The position numbers were made by a program, and so were the translations under genes. From NCBI RefSeq assembly GCF_963676685.1, contig NC_092347.1, positions 90,956,592 to 91,020,591 of the forward strand: a stretch of 64,000 bases of DNA. The letters run 5' to 3'. This DNA comes from Mytilus edulis. Its lineage: Eukaryota; Mollusca; Bivalvia; Mytilida; Mytilidae. Under the pieces are notes generated by a model. It was not told the DNA's origin. It was given only the letters and a program-made list of their open reading frames with translations, and did no database searches. This document shows positions 35,651 to 46,199 of the stretch, one piece after another; position 1 is the first letter of the stretch, and the number at the start of each line of letters is the position of its first letter.

Positions 35651-37365
35651 TTTATCTTTGTGAGTCTTAACAAAACATGCTGTATGGTATCCCAAACCAA
35701 TAAATCAATAGCGTATGCTACAGTTTTTTAATGTTGTAAAGCTTACTGGCTTATTTCATTTAGGATATTTTGTAATTTCCCAAATGGGGAATGGTGGTAG
35801 AGTTTTTCATAATCCACATAAGGTTAATCCCACTACACGAGTAAAAAGTAAAATCGAAAAATTCCATTATATTGAAAACGATTTATAAACAAAATGAACA
35901 GACAAAGCAGGTAAAAACAATATGGGTAAATCAGTCTACAGTCATCAGTGTTTTTAAAGACGATATTTCACTGCAGACCGAATGTTTGTCAATTTAATGG
36001 ACAAATCTGACGCCAAACATGGAGACTGGCCCGCAAAGTGCCGTTGTTTGTACAGAATTTTCTGAAGCTAAGGTAGCAATACACAGTTAGGAGTGACGAT
36101 TGTGGATTTTTCATTTATGAAAGTTATTGTGCAATAAAATTAATTTTTAGATAGCTGTTGACTAATTAAGTCTTTAAAGTGGGTTAATAAGAACATCAAG
36201 ATTATTTTTACAAGTGTAATTTCTGTTTGACTGTCCGAATTTCCATAGCCTGACCGGCTATAAGTATAGGAATTATTGCAGTTTTGAAAAAAAAATGGTA
36301 TGAAAGACATATGATTTTTATTTGTTCTCTTGATAGATATATGTAAACAGTTTCAGATAAGATATCAATGGAAGGTATTGATACTCTAGCTTCTGATAAA
36401 TTTTGTGGAAATATGTAATATCTGTACCCAGATTCGCCAATTAAATACATATTGGTGCCATGGATACAACAAAAGGTATTTAACTATTTTAACTACTGGA
36501 AATCAAATGTTTGTAATATACTGATTACATACATATGAACATAAATGACACAAGTAGTAGGCTTCATTTGTACGAAAGCAAGGAAAAGAGGATGGTCACA
36601 TCTGTTATGGTGTTTTTTTTATTATTTTTTCTAAATGATTATAACCACGAAGGACTTCTGATTCGCCAAATCTCACCCTTGTCAAATGATATGTTTTTGT
36701 ATGGAGAATTACCGATATGGCAAAATTTTGGGTAATTTGCTAATTTTCATAGCGGCCATTTTGTCTTATAATGACGGCAGCCATTACAATAGGATGATAT
36801 AAGCCACTTAAATAAAAAAAAGGCAATATGCAAATACCTATGTCGAATGAACAATTTGTTCGCATATAGGTGAGTTGTACATGTTTTAAGACTTCTGTCC
36901 GTGTACAAATGGACATTGTCTTCTCTGAAATCTTTCGGCCTTATCAGTTGATAAATCGAAAGCGTAACCATATTATAATGGCTATATAAGATCCTATAAA
37001 AGGACGGAAAATCGAAAAATAGCAAGATTCAACACAGAAATACATATGCAAGAAGATATTGTTTATGATTTGTTCGCATACAGGGAATCACCTTGTAGGT
37101 TGAATTTTAAATTTAAATCAATTCTAACTTACCCGCTTTCTTACGTTTTCGGCCAAATTCTTTCAAAAACATGATGATTTCAACCTTTCCATTTCGTAAA
37201 AAGTCAAATTTTTAGCCGTTTCCCTTAAAATTAAAAAGCATTTTTTGTAAATATCCGCCAAAGGAAGTTTTTTGAAGATACATTAGTGTTAGATACATGA
37301 CGGAAAAGGACAAGATTATCCGCAAATCTAAAATAAATTATATTTTCATTCTTAAGCTTGGGGAA
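35651..37365. other. Unassigned stretch between two RT-A fragments
   Basis: No RT motif could be read here. The minus frame at 36450-36208 (80 codons) and others have no recognised domain. A minus-strand ATG-led 13-codon segment running into a GTAAGT donor (about 37185-37130, MFLKEFGRKRKK) is noted as a weak exon candidate. Confidence 0.3.
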
Positions 37366-37369
37366 ATAA

Positions 37370-38235
37370 TTTGATCAAAAGGGACAAAGTCACGTGGTGC
37401 AAATCATTTGAATAAAGTACCCTTGATTTTGCCATATGCCAAGTGAGCATTTATTTCTAACTCTTTTACAAGACACTCGTAGTAGTACGAATCACATACA
37501 AGGACAATAATAATTTGAAGCTTTGTCCATAGGAACAACAACATACTTGTCGTAAAGAGATGATAGACATTTCACAGCGTATTTGTCTCTAAAAACGGAT
37601 TTTGGAGGATCATTTTAAAGATTTTTCAACTTAAGAATTCGACATTTTATCAGATATCTGATTTTTTTACCCATTCTGACAAAGTGTCTAGTTTACCTCC
37701 TTCTCGTTAAGCCATTGCTCTGGCTTAGTGCTCAATGAAATCCTTGATTATTATGAAATTATTGGTCTAACTGATGTGTTGGGGTTCTCTAAAATTAGGA
37801 CCGTGAGGTATCTATCACCTTTCGAAGATGTTTATGTATAGATACCCAGTAAAACATGGCCAAAGGGATTGTAAATCTAAGGCGAGTCGGAACAGTCACA
37901 TGCCAACGTATTTTTAGGAAATGGTCCAAATCAATTTATCAATCAAATATTTCCTATAGTTAAATAATTAAAAGTTGCAATAGTTTTGGTGTAACTGTAT
38001 GAACAATAGAAACATACTGATTTTGAAGATAAATTCATTTTAGATGTAAGCTCCTTGTGATTGGTAATTGGTGTTGATTGCATAAATTCCATTATTAATG
38101 AACTGAACGGGAAAAAATTTCTTGTTTTCATCATGTGAATATTCCAATTTAACTGGTCTAAAAAGACGGACAACAGCTACATCACAAATACTCCTGACCA
38201 GTTTATCGGAGAAAATGTGTGTTTGCATCCTTTGT
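37370..38235 (-). pseudogene. RT-A element, N-terminal half of the ORF, broken
   Basis: Blocks in the order expected for this family, in shifting frames on the minus strand: RPVKLEYSHDENKKFF (about 38165-38115), SYSYTKTIA (about 38010-37985), CDCSDSP...YNPFGHVL (about 37895-37850) and DKYVVVPMDKASN (about 37555-37515). I recognise these as the region upstream of the RT palm in a retroelement family common in bivalve, coral and fish genomes. Several stops and frame changes. The two overlapping ORFs at 37943-38228 are parts of this relic. Confidence 0.65.
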
Positions 38236-38337
38236 CAAATCTTTCAATCATTGTAGAAAAGTAACAGGCAGTGAAAAAAAGAAATGTCATAATGTAATGT
38301 AACCCTAGTGGAATATAAAGAGGTCAAAGACCGTCTC

Positions 38338-38412
38338 CAAATAAAGGCAACAGTAGTATACCGCTGTTCGAAATTCATAAATCGATAGAGAAAAAAACAA
38401 ATTCAGAGCATT
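38338..38412 (-). repeat. R2 repeat, 3'-terminal stub
   Basis: AATAAAGGCAACAGTAGTAT followed by ACCGCTGTTCGAAATTCATA, then unrelated sequence. A copy truncated to about 75 bp, as expected for short 5'-truncated retrocopies. Confidence 0.75.
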
Positions 38413-39970
38413 CAGGATGCAGTCTCGTAATTGACTGCTCCATAGGCTTACATGCAAAACAGCTTATCTTTGAAATTAAAAATATAAAAAAAGCTACATG
38501 AAAAAATAAATTCCTGTTCATATCATGTATGTACTAATATAAAATTGTAATTTAATCCAAAATAAAAGTTCATGCCACGAAAAATAAAAAATTACTTAAA
38601 CCTGAAGTCAAAACATTTTTTTCTACTTTCTGTTTGCTGTTTTTACAAGGCCGCACCACTTCCAGTAAACATGATATCCTTCCACTTTCCTGGATTGATA
38701 TCCCCCAAAAGATGCAAGTTTTTTTTTTAAAGTCTATATATATGTTTCAATTCAGCATAAACCTATAATCAAACAGAAAAAAATGAATTCAGAAAAAAAT
38801 GCACTATTTTGTTTTCCTCCATGTTTTAACATGCACCGGAAACCGGAGACTGGTACCTATAACAATTATGACATGTCTTAAAAAAATAAAATCATTTACT
38901 TAGTTTCATTAAGTAGTCATATTTTGAACATATAAAATGCTATTAAAAGAACTGTTTGGCTGTATTAATGAAAATAACCCCACTATTAAACCAGGATCAA
39001 CATAAAGTAGTCCACATAAGGAGCATTATATTTTATGTGGAATGCATTGGTTCACTTAAATCATATGTCTTTAAAAAGTGGGAATGTTGGCTACAAAGAA
39101 CTCCAAATCATCTTCAACTTGATAATTTTATGTAGCTGACAAGTCGGAAACCAATAAAAATATCTTAATTATTTCAAAAAATGTTATACTGCTACAAAAC
39201 ATTCTTGGGTAAAATTTACTAGGCTATTTCATCAGGACAGGCATCTGATAGATAAGGGGTTAAAGTGCTTTTTGATATTTTATATTTGTTTCAATCATTC
39301 AGTTTTCTGTGGGATGTTTTGATTCCTGTTGTTTTGTCTTTTGGTCATGTTATTATGCATTCTTCATCGACTTATAGGTGTTATTGACGTCTTGATAACT
39401 TCTTACTTATAAACCCGTCTATTGAAAGTAGCATTAAAAGACACCAATTAACCTCTCTCATTAGGTATTTATAAATCTGAGATAAGTTTTGAATTATATA
39501 GAAATAGCATGATCTCCATGACAGATGGGTTTCCTTAAAACGTAATTTTGACATATTACAATCGTTAATGTCATCAAATGTGTTGTGGTGGGGCGTTAAA
39601 TTAGAAAAAAAATTACAAAATCCTTCTTAACGTTTAGAACTAGTCATGCATTGTAAGAATATATAGTTCTCTCAATAATTATACTCTTTCATATAATGTT
39701 TTTACAGATTTACTGTCATATACAAAAATCAAAGTTCTAAAATGATGTTAAGAAGAAATATCATATTTGCCATAATCTATCAGAAGAGATCACATGCTTG
39801 CTAAGAAAATTCAGCTGTGAAACTGGTACCAGAACCAAAAGTCAGTAGTATACCAGAAGCACGCAGATGTAAAAATAGTTTTATCCCGACAATTATTCAA
39901 GTCGTGATCCAGGTAGCTCTATTGTATTTGTTTTCGTTTTTATCTTTTTAATCATTTGAAATATTCTATG
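38413..39970. other. No gene recognised
   Basis: AT-rich, no domain or repeat family identified. Confidence 0.5.
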
Positions 39971-39974
39971 TCAA

Positions 39975-40350
39975 ACGACAATTGATGTCAATTCGTTTGA
40001 TGTGTTTTGGCCATTTGATTCAAGACTTTCCGTTTTTAATTTTCGTCTGAGTTCGGTGTTTTTGTTAATTTACTTTTGATTAAAGATATCTCACAGTATC
40101 GTTGTCAATATAATGGAATTTGAAGTGAATGTCATACTAATGAGAGGTTTATCTATCTTAAAAACCAGGTTTAATCAACCCTTTTCTATACAAGGAAATG
40201 ACTGTACCAAATTAGGACTCTGACATATGTTATCTATTCGTTTGATGTTTTTGAGCTTTTAGATTTTAGATTTTGCCATTTGATTAGGGACTTTCCGTTT
40301 TAAATTTTCCTCGAAGTACAGTATTTTTGTAATTTTACTTAAAACTCCGT
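39975..40350 (+). repeat. R5 repeat, two overlapping copies in tandem
   Basis: A short right-hand R5 end (39985-40065: GTTTGATGTGTTTTGGCCAT, GACTTTCCGTTTTTAATTTT) is followed by a longer copy (40085-40350) with ATGTCATACTAATGAGAGG, a decayed shared module (ACTGTACCAAATTAGGACTC) and the same right-hand end. The second copy contains a small internal TTTTAGATTTTAGATTTTGC duplication. Confidence 0.65.
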
Positions 40351-40754
40351 TCTCAACTCTTTTGTTTGTTAAGTGATTAAATAAATGACATAAATTTTTT
40401 AACGTTGAAGACCAAAGTTTACCTCTTAAAGAGGTTTTGTTAATTTTCCTAAAAAAAATTAAAAGTATTTTTTGAAGAAAATTATAAATACACTTTCTGT
40501 ACCCAAATTCTGTAGTGCTGGATATCTACTTTTAATATACAGTACTATTTTGTTTCCTTAAAACTGATGGTAATATTTAGGTACCTGTATTTTACAGTAC
40601 TTGATTTGTGTTTGAAATTTAGGTACTACAAATGTTTGGTTATATCGTTATATTTTAAGCAATTTGAACGTTTTTCTATTTCAAATTTCTTAAAGTTATG
40701 ATATTAAAACATTGACTATATTGTGATCATTGTTTGTATTATTTCTGTAGAAAT

Positions 40755-41118
40755 AATTTGACCTTCAGCATTTTGATTTTCCCTGTGCTAAGTCTGATCT
40801 TCAGTATTTTGATTTTCCCTGTACTAAGTTTGACCTTTATCATCTTGATTTTTCTGTATTAAGACAATTTAAGTTTGACCTTTAGCATCTTGATTTTCCC
40901 TGTACTAAGTTTGAACTTTAGCATCTTGATTTTCCCTGTGCTACATGTGCTAGGTTTGACCTTCGGCAAGTTGATTTTCCCTGTACTAAGTTTCACTTTC
41001 AGCATGTCGGTTTTCCCTATACTAGGTTTGACCTTCAGGTTGTTGATTTTCTCTGTACTAAGTTTGACCTTTAGGATGTTGGTTTTCATTTTACTAAGAT
41101 TGATCTTCAACATTTTGT
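40755..41118. repeat. Minisatellite, 36 bp unit, about ten imperfect copies
   Basis: The unit reads TTTGACCTTTAGCATCTTG followed by ATTTTCCCTGTACTAAG. Copies drift but keep length 36 or close to it, so frames stay open on both strands: minus 41113-40859 gives a 12-residue KLSTGKIKMLKV-like repeat, plus 40875-41186 gives an LTFSILIFPVLS-like repeat. There is no start context, splice signal or homology that would make either a gene. Confidence 0.9.
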
Positions 41119-41134
41119 TTTTTCGTGTAAGCTG

Positions 41135-41795
41135 GTCAATGAAGGCAACAGTAGTATACCGCTATTCGAAACTCATAAATCGATAAAAAAAAACAAATCC
41201 GGGTTACAAACTAAACCTGAGGCAAACGCATTAAATATAAGAGGAGAACAACGACACAACATTGAAATGTAAAACACACAGAAACTAGCATTAGACAAAA
41301 TCCTATGAAAATAACAAATATAACATCAAAACTAAATTCATGAATTTGAGATAGAAAAGTACCGTGACACGTCTTATAGTAATGTGAATTCACTCAAATA
41401 TAAGAGGAAACAAACGACACAACAGAAACACAACGTTAAAACGTAACACACACAGAAACGAACTATAGAATAACAATGGCCATATTCCTGACTTGGTACA
41501 GGACATTTTTTAAAGAAAAAAAGGTGGGTTGAACCTGGTTTTATGGTATGCCAAACCTCCCGCTTTAATGGCAATGTTAAATATTACATTAAAATGACAA
41601 CATAACTACGAGGATTACAATACAAATAAATAGGAGAACACATTGGACAAAGAAATATACGATTAATAGTTAACAAAAGGCACCAGATTTAAAATTTAAT
41701 ACGCAAGAAGTGCGTGTCGTCCACACAAGACTTACGAATGACGCTCAGATACAAAAGTTTGAAAGCCAAAACAAGTACAAAATTGAACTTCAATT
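41135..41795 (-). repeat. R2 repeat, long copy
   Basis: Starts ATGAAGGCAACAGTAGTATA, contains CCTGACTTGGTACAGGACAT (41489), GGTGGGTTGAACCTGGTTTT and a decayed hammerhead region (about 41700-41750, TTGCGT...GACGAC...GACGCT), and ends near AAAATTGAAC. It directly abuts the 36 bp minisatellite and lies about 400 bp upstream of the TATA box of the glycine-rich gene. Confidence 0.8.
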
Positions 41796-42204
41796 CGATA
41801 TAAACCAAACGCAGCATCTTTTTTTTCGGTTGCTCTGTCGTACGTTTATTTTAATTTATTGAGTTATTTTTTTATAAATTTTTGACTTCCCGTTTCCTAA
41901 ATAAAACATCAAATGCCTCACCAGTATGTGTGTGATATACAGCTGTCAAATTTAAAATAAATATTCGCTGATCTTTTTAACCACTTTGTTTACACCAAAA
42001 TTTAAAAGGAACAATATTTGTAAATATAAGACTTATTTTACATTTATCATACTTAAGTTGTTGTTTTTTTTTAATAAAAACAACTTTTGAACAATTGATC
42101 GTTACAAACAGTTTTCGGTATAAAATGCATAATTAATCTTGATTGATTTGTGGTGATATATAGATAATATTATAATGCATCTTGTTTTATTACTAAATTA
42201 GTAC

Positions 42205-42213
42205 TATATAAGG
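42205..42213 (+). promoter_or_regulatory. TATA box of the glycine-rich gene
   Basis: TATATAAGG lies about 30 bp upstream of the inferred start of a short first exon that ends in a consensus donor. The position relative to the donor, and a distant acceptor directly before the coding ATG, make a promoter here plausible. The exact transcription start cannot be read from sequence alone. Confidence 0.55.
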
Positions 42214-42234
42214 CTTCCAGAATCAAATAATCGG

Positions 42235-42268
42235 CACCTCACTGGACCACTGTACACTATCTGATCAA
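42235..42268 (+). other. Candidate non-coding exon 1 of the glycine-rich gene
   Basis: The exon would run from about 30 bp after the TATA box to the ATCAA|GTAAGT donor at 42269. It has no ATG, so it would be 5' untranslated leader. A tiny leader exon, then a long first intron, then the signal-peptide exon is a common layout for secreted mantle proteins in bivalves. The left edge is an estimate. Confidence 0.45.
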
Positions 42269-43302
42269 GTAAGTCTCATTATTGTCTGTCAGTTTTGAAT
42301 TAAACCTATAGTCTTCTATTCGCTCTTTTCAACTTGCGCATCGCCTTCTAGTACTTATATTTCTTTGACTTTTGAAAAAGAGGAAACTTTGAGTTTTTGT
42401 TCTTGATATTTAGTAATATAGTATTGTCACAAGTCTAAAGAATTTTTAAACTATTATTCGTTCGAATAATATAATCCTTCACACAATTAATAAAAATCAA
42501 GATACATGTTAGTTAAAAACACAATTTTGTAAGAGATATCTCCTCATATTTGTTTTCAAATGTCCTTTTTGTTTTTGTTTAATCCATTCTTGAAAAAAAG
42601 AAAAAATCATCTTATTTAGATTAAAACACTAGAAGATTCTAATAAGACAATTGACTAAGATTTTGATTTGATTTTGAAGTTGAATACACAGCTATGTAGT
42701 CTAATAGTTTCAAGAAGAACGGTTTCCAAATTTTGTTATACTAAAAGTAAGATTAAGAGGACCAAAATGTAACGCTATCCTTTTTAAGAAGTGGACCAGG
42801 TCCTTATTAAACAGTTGAAAATGTTTGAAAGAACAATGTATGAAGTATAGAAAGAGATATACAAATGGGTTTTGGGAAATGCAAGCTTGATTCATTTTAT
42901 AAATATGAATACAAAGAAATGCGATGTAACAATCAATAAGACAGCAACCCAATAATAAATTAACAAACGTCAGCTAGAGGTGTTTCCATACATCCCTGTA
43001 ATGTTCAGAATTCCTAACATAGATTTGATTTTAGTGGTTTTTTCTTATATGTGTCTGTGTTGTTCAGATGTCTTGAGCTATCAACCGTGTGATATTATTA
43101 GTTATAAAGTGTGCTAGTGACCTAATAAGATATAAATGGGGGTAAGTGAAACCAATGTGAAGTGAGAGCGTAGATCGAATCCCCATATGGAATTTACTGA
43201 CCTCATAAATATCGTATTATGTCACTCGAATATTATGTAACGAATTTTATCTTGCCATCTAAAACTTGTGTATGTTTTGGTATTTAAATTAGTGGCATTT
43301 CA

Positions 43303-43388
43303 AGTCTATAATCATATCAGGGTTAAGAACCTACATTAATTAGTCTATAATTATATTAGGGTTAAGAACCTGCATTAATAAGTCTATA
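43303..43388. repeat. Direct repeat, 39 bp unit, two copies
   Basis: AGTCTATAATCATATCAGGG (43303) and AGTCTATAATTATATTAGGG (43342) are each followed by TTAAGAACCTRCATTAAT; a third AGTCTATA begins at 43381. Confidence 0.9.
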
Positions 43389-43849
43389 CAAGACAAATCC
43401 CAACAATAACAACTTGTTTTATATAAATATGTTTTATGATTTTATTTCAATCGTTTACCACAAATTTCTTCGTCTTTTGAAACCTTTTAGATTTTCATTC
43501 AAGCCCGTGTTGTTCTATATAGAGACGTAACACCAATGCTAAACGTGTATTGAAATAAACGAAGCCTTCTCATCGACTATGAAATATACATGGTCTCCAC
43601 GCGGTTGCTTTTAACCAATCATAATCCTGGAAATGTAAAGAAGGTAAAATAATCATATGTTCATTGTCCGAGGTTTTACTGTGACATTGTTCATATATTT
43701 ATATCTTTGTCTCAATGAATAACTGTCTCAATAGTTGCCATACAGCCCATTATTTTATACTAATAGGAGGTTTCGAAGATATGTAAACAGATTGTAGGGG
43801 AAATTTCTATAGAGCTGGTTCCAAGTCAATCAAATAACTAAAGTAATGT

Positions 43850-43900
43850 CACAAAAATACTGAACTCCGAGGAAAATTAAAAACAGAAAATTTCTGAAAG
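43850..43900 (-). repeat. R5 fragment
   Basis: AAAATACTGAACTCCGAGG with flanking AAAATTAAAAACAG matches the R5 end. Within the inferred intron. Confidence 0.6.
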
Positions 43901-44119
43901 TTTCGTGAGGGTTTTAATTATGATTATTGTTTCTCACAAAGCTGATTCTAAATATCTAATGAAATTAAGAAACTAGTCGCCATTAGAACTATTTCATTCA
44001 CATTGAGAAAATTGAACATTTGTAATAAATCAAAACAAAATGTAAACCATATTATTTTGTGGAATAATATACTATTGTTTTAGTAATAAACTTTAATCCT
44101 CAACCAGAGACAAAACATT

Positions 44120-44240
44120 AAAAGGAAGATGTAGTATGAATGTCAATAAGACAACTCAGCACAAGAGACCAAATGACACAGAAATTAAAAACTATAGGTC
44201 ACCATACGGCCTTAGAAGACTGTACGTTTAAAATAGAGTT
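44120..44240 (-). repeat. R3 terminal fragment
   Basis: GAAGATGTAGTATGAATGTC, AAGACAACTCAGCACAAGAG and TATAGGTCACCATACGGCCT match the R3 end seen at 57.3 kb. Within the inferred intron. Confidence 0.7.
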
Positions 44241-44486
44241 AATGTACCCAAGATCAAGATTTTACCCGTAAATGTTTTTTGAACACATCTGTTTATTGGC
44301 AAATGCATAATCAAACAAAACCAAATGCGAAATCAGAACCCTTACACATGAAGCTTTAGTCAAAAGTGTACCTTTACATCAGTGTTTAAGAAAATAAACG
44401 GCACACACAGAAACAATAGTGTATATAGAACCCTTACATGATCTTAAATCGAACAAATTATTTGTATGATTTTTTTCTTTAACAGA

Positions 44487-44984
44487 ATGAAGATCGCAAT
44501 TTGCGTATTGGTTACCATCTGTAGCGCTGTAAGCGCCTCCTATAAAGGTGGATACGGCAGTTACGGAGGAGGTGGATACGGAGGACGTGGATACGGTGGA
44601 GGTGGATACGGAGGAGGTGGATACGGTGGAGGTGGATATGGAGGAGGTGGATATGGATATGGAGGATATGGTGGAGGAGGTGGATATGGAGGTTTTGGTG
44701 GTAACTTAGGAGGAGGTGGAGGAGGTGGATATGGAGGATATGGAGGAGGAAGAAATGTGTTTGTTGTAAGACTTACAGGATACGGTGGAGGATATGGTGG
44801 TTATGGAGGCGGTGGATATGGAGGAGGTGGTTACGGATACGGTGGTTACGGAGGCGGTGGTTATGGAGGTGGTGGTTATGGTGGTTTCGGAAGCGGTGGT
44901 TATGGGGGTTATGGTAGAGGAGGTGGAGGAGGAGGAGGTGGTTATGGATATGGAAAGGGCAAAGGTACGATAATGTCTTCTTAA
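44487..44984 (+). CDS. Secreted glycine/tyrosine-rich protein, shematrin-like shell-matrix candidate
   Basis: Predicted 165 residues. Residues 1-17 (MKIAICVLVTICSAVSA) form a signal peptide with a VSA|S cleavage site, so the product is secreted. Residues 18-88 and 98-147 are GGYGG, GGGGYG and GYGGYGG repeats with occasional F, R, N and S. A non-repetitive, hydrophobic spacer (RNVFVVRLT, 89-97) divides the two blocks. The tail GYGYGKGKGTIMSS adds lysines. Gly/Tyr repeats with a signal peptide and a basic tail resemble shematrins and related mantle proteins that form the organic matrix of the shell; a periostracum or cuticle role is possible. I chose the ATG at 44487 and not 44466, because 44481-44485 is a splice acceptor (T-rich tract, AACAG) directly before it and the upstream codons would not be in the mRNA. 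Codons are mostly GGA and GGT, suggesting growth by repeat slippage. The plus-one frame over the repeats is a shadow. Confidence 0.88.
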   Translation: MKIAICVLVTICSAVSASYKGGYGSYGGGGYGGRGYGGGGYGGGGYGGGGYGGGGYGYGGYGGGGGYGGFGGNLGGGGGGGYGGYGGGRNVFVVRLTGYGGGYGGYGGGGYGGGGYGYGGYGGGGYGGGGYGGFGSGGYGGYGRGGGGGGGGYGYGKGKGTIMSS

Positions 44985-44992
44985 AGATTAAT

Positions 44993-45073
44993 ATTAAAAC
45001 ATTGTTTTAATTGTTCATGGACTGCTAACATTCATTTTTAATTCTTAATTTCGATTATTTGTGTTTAATTAAA
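44993..45073 (+). terminator. Candidate polyadenylation signals of the glycine-rich gene
   Basis: ATTAAA variants lie at 44993-44998 (very close to the stop codon) and 45068-45073; a canonical AATAAA occurs only at 45298-45303. Which one is used cannot be told from the sequence. Confidence 0.35.
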
Positions 45074-45885
45074 TTTGGATTGAATCGTCTTCTGATTGAA
45101 TGAAATGTTTATGTCTATCAGCTCATAGACATAATTTTGTCATGTGACAGTGACGTCATGAATGAACGTATTTTCATATTTTGCTCCTAAAAATGTCAAT
45201 ATTATTAAATTATGGTTTTTCAGTGTGTACCACATTTCTTTTATGTTATTTAGAATAGAACTTAAGGGAGGAATCAAGACTACATCAAATACTCAATAAT
45301 AAAGGCCATTTTTATGATCATCAGAAATATAAGTTTGAATAAAATAAATTAATAAAGATAGTAAACAATAAATCATACAAAATGATCACCCGAAAAAACA
45401 ATGTAAATAAAAAGACAACCAGGTTTCTTTGGTTAATAAAAACTGAATTTAAAATCAGACACAAACGGTGAAATAACAACAATTATATATAATAAAATCG
45501 TGTAGCCAATGTAAATATGCTATATTATACTTTTCTGTTTTTCAGGATATTAAATGCAGACTCAAACCGAAAACGGACATTCACGAATGATATTGTTTTT
45601 TTACATTTCCGTTATATAATATAATCTTTGCATCCAATTTGTGTTGAAATTCTTTATCATAAAACTAAAGTCACGTCATAAATTGACACGCTACCTACAC
45701 TCAATTCGCATAGCTGTTTGATGTGAAAATCAACATCTGAAAAACTCATGTCTTGAGTTAGATGTTATAATATATTTTTATCATACTAAAATTCGCAGAC
45801 AAGGCACGGTTTCTAACTTCAATATCTTTGAAATAAGTTATAACCTCTATTTTAATCAGCAAGGACTGGCAGGAGAACTGTCTGT
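45074..45885. other. Gene-downstream sequence, nothing recognised
   Basis: AT-rich, no ORF of interest. CATGTGACAGTGACGTCATG near 45140-45160 contains a CRE-like TGACGTCA. Confidence 0.45.
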
Positions 45886-45889
45886 TGAG

Positions 45890-46067
45890 TGGTCCTTATG
45901 ACAACGTTATAACAGTTGTGGATATAACATATTTTGTATTCTGTTATGTCGTCGTTGTCCTCTTATAGTTGATGTGTGTCCGTCGGTTTTAGTTTCTAAC
46001 CCGGATTTGTTTTCTCTCAATCGATTTATGACTTTTGAAAAGCGGCAAACTACTGTTCCCTTTATTT
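45890..46067 (+). repeat. R2 repeat, 3'-terminal fragment
   Basis: TGTTATGTCGTCGTTGTCCT, GTCGGTTTTAGTTTCTAACC, CGATTTATGACTTTTGAAAA and the end TACTGTTCCCTTTATTT correspond to the last part of R2. Confidence 0.75.
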
Positions 46068-46199
46068 ACCCTATACATGTAACACTTTTGGGCAGTTTTA
46101 GACAGCTCTACACTACAACAGATTTGGATCAGGATTCTCAGAGTACAATTCTTGAACAGATACTGAAAACATATTAAGAACAGTTTGTGGGAATATCTG

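Larger units (their letters stand above)
42269..44485 (+). other. Inferred intron 1 of the glycine-rich gene
   Basis: It begins GTAAGT and ends in a T-rich tract and CAG one base before the initiating ATG. It contains a 39 bp direct repeat (43303-43388), an R5 fragment (43850-43900) and an R3 fragment (44120-44240). Another good donor-like GGGTAAGTG at 43142 could define an alternative first exon. Confidence 0.45.

Noticed and set aside
40755..41118. CRISPR-like array
   Set aside because: The units are contiguous with no spacers and the DNA is eukaryotic; it is a minisatellite.
44785..44973. Second ORF in the glycine-rich gene (Val/Met/Glu-rich)
   Set aside because: It is the shifted frame of the GGY repeat codons and has no independent start context.
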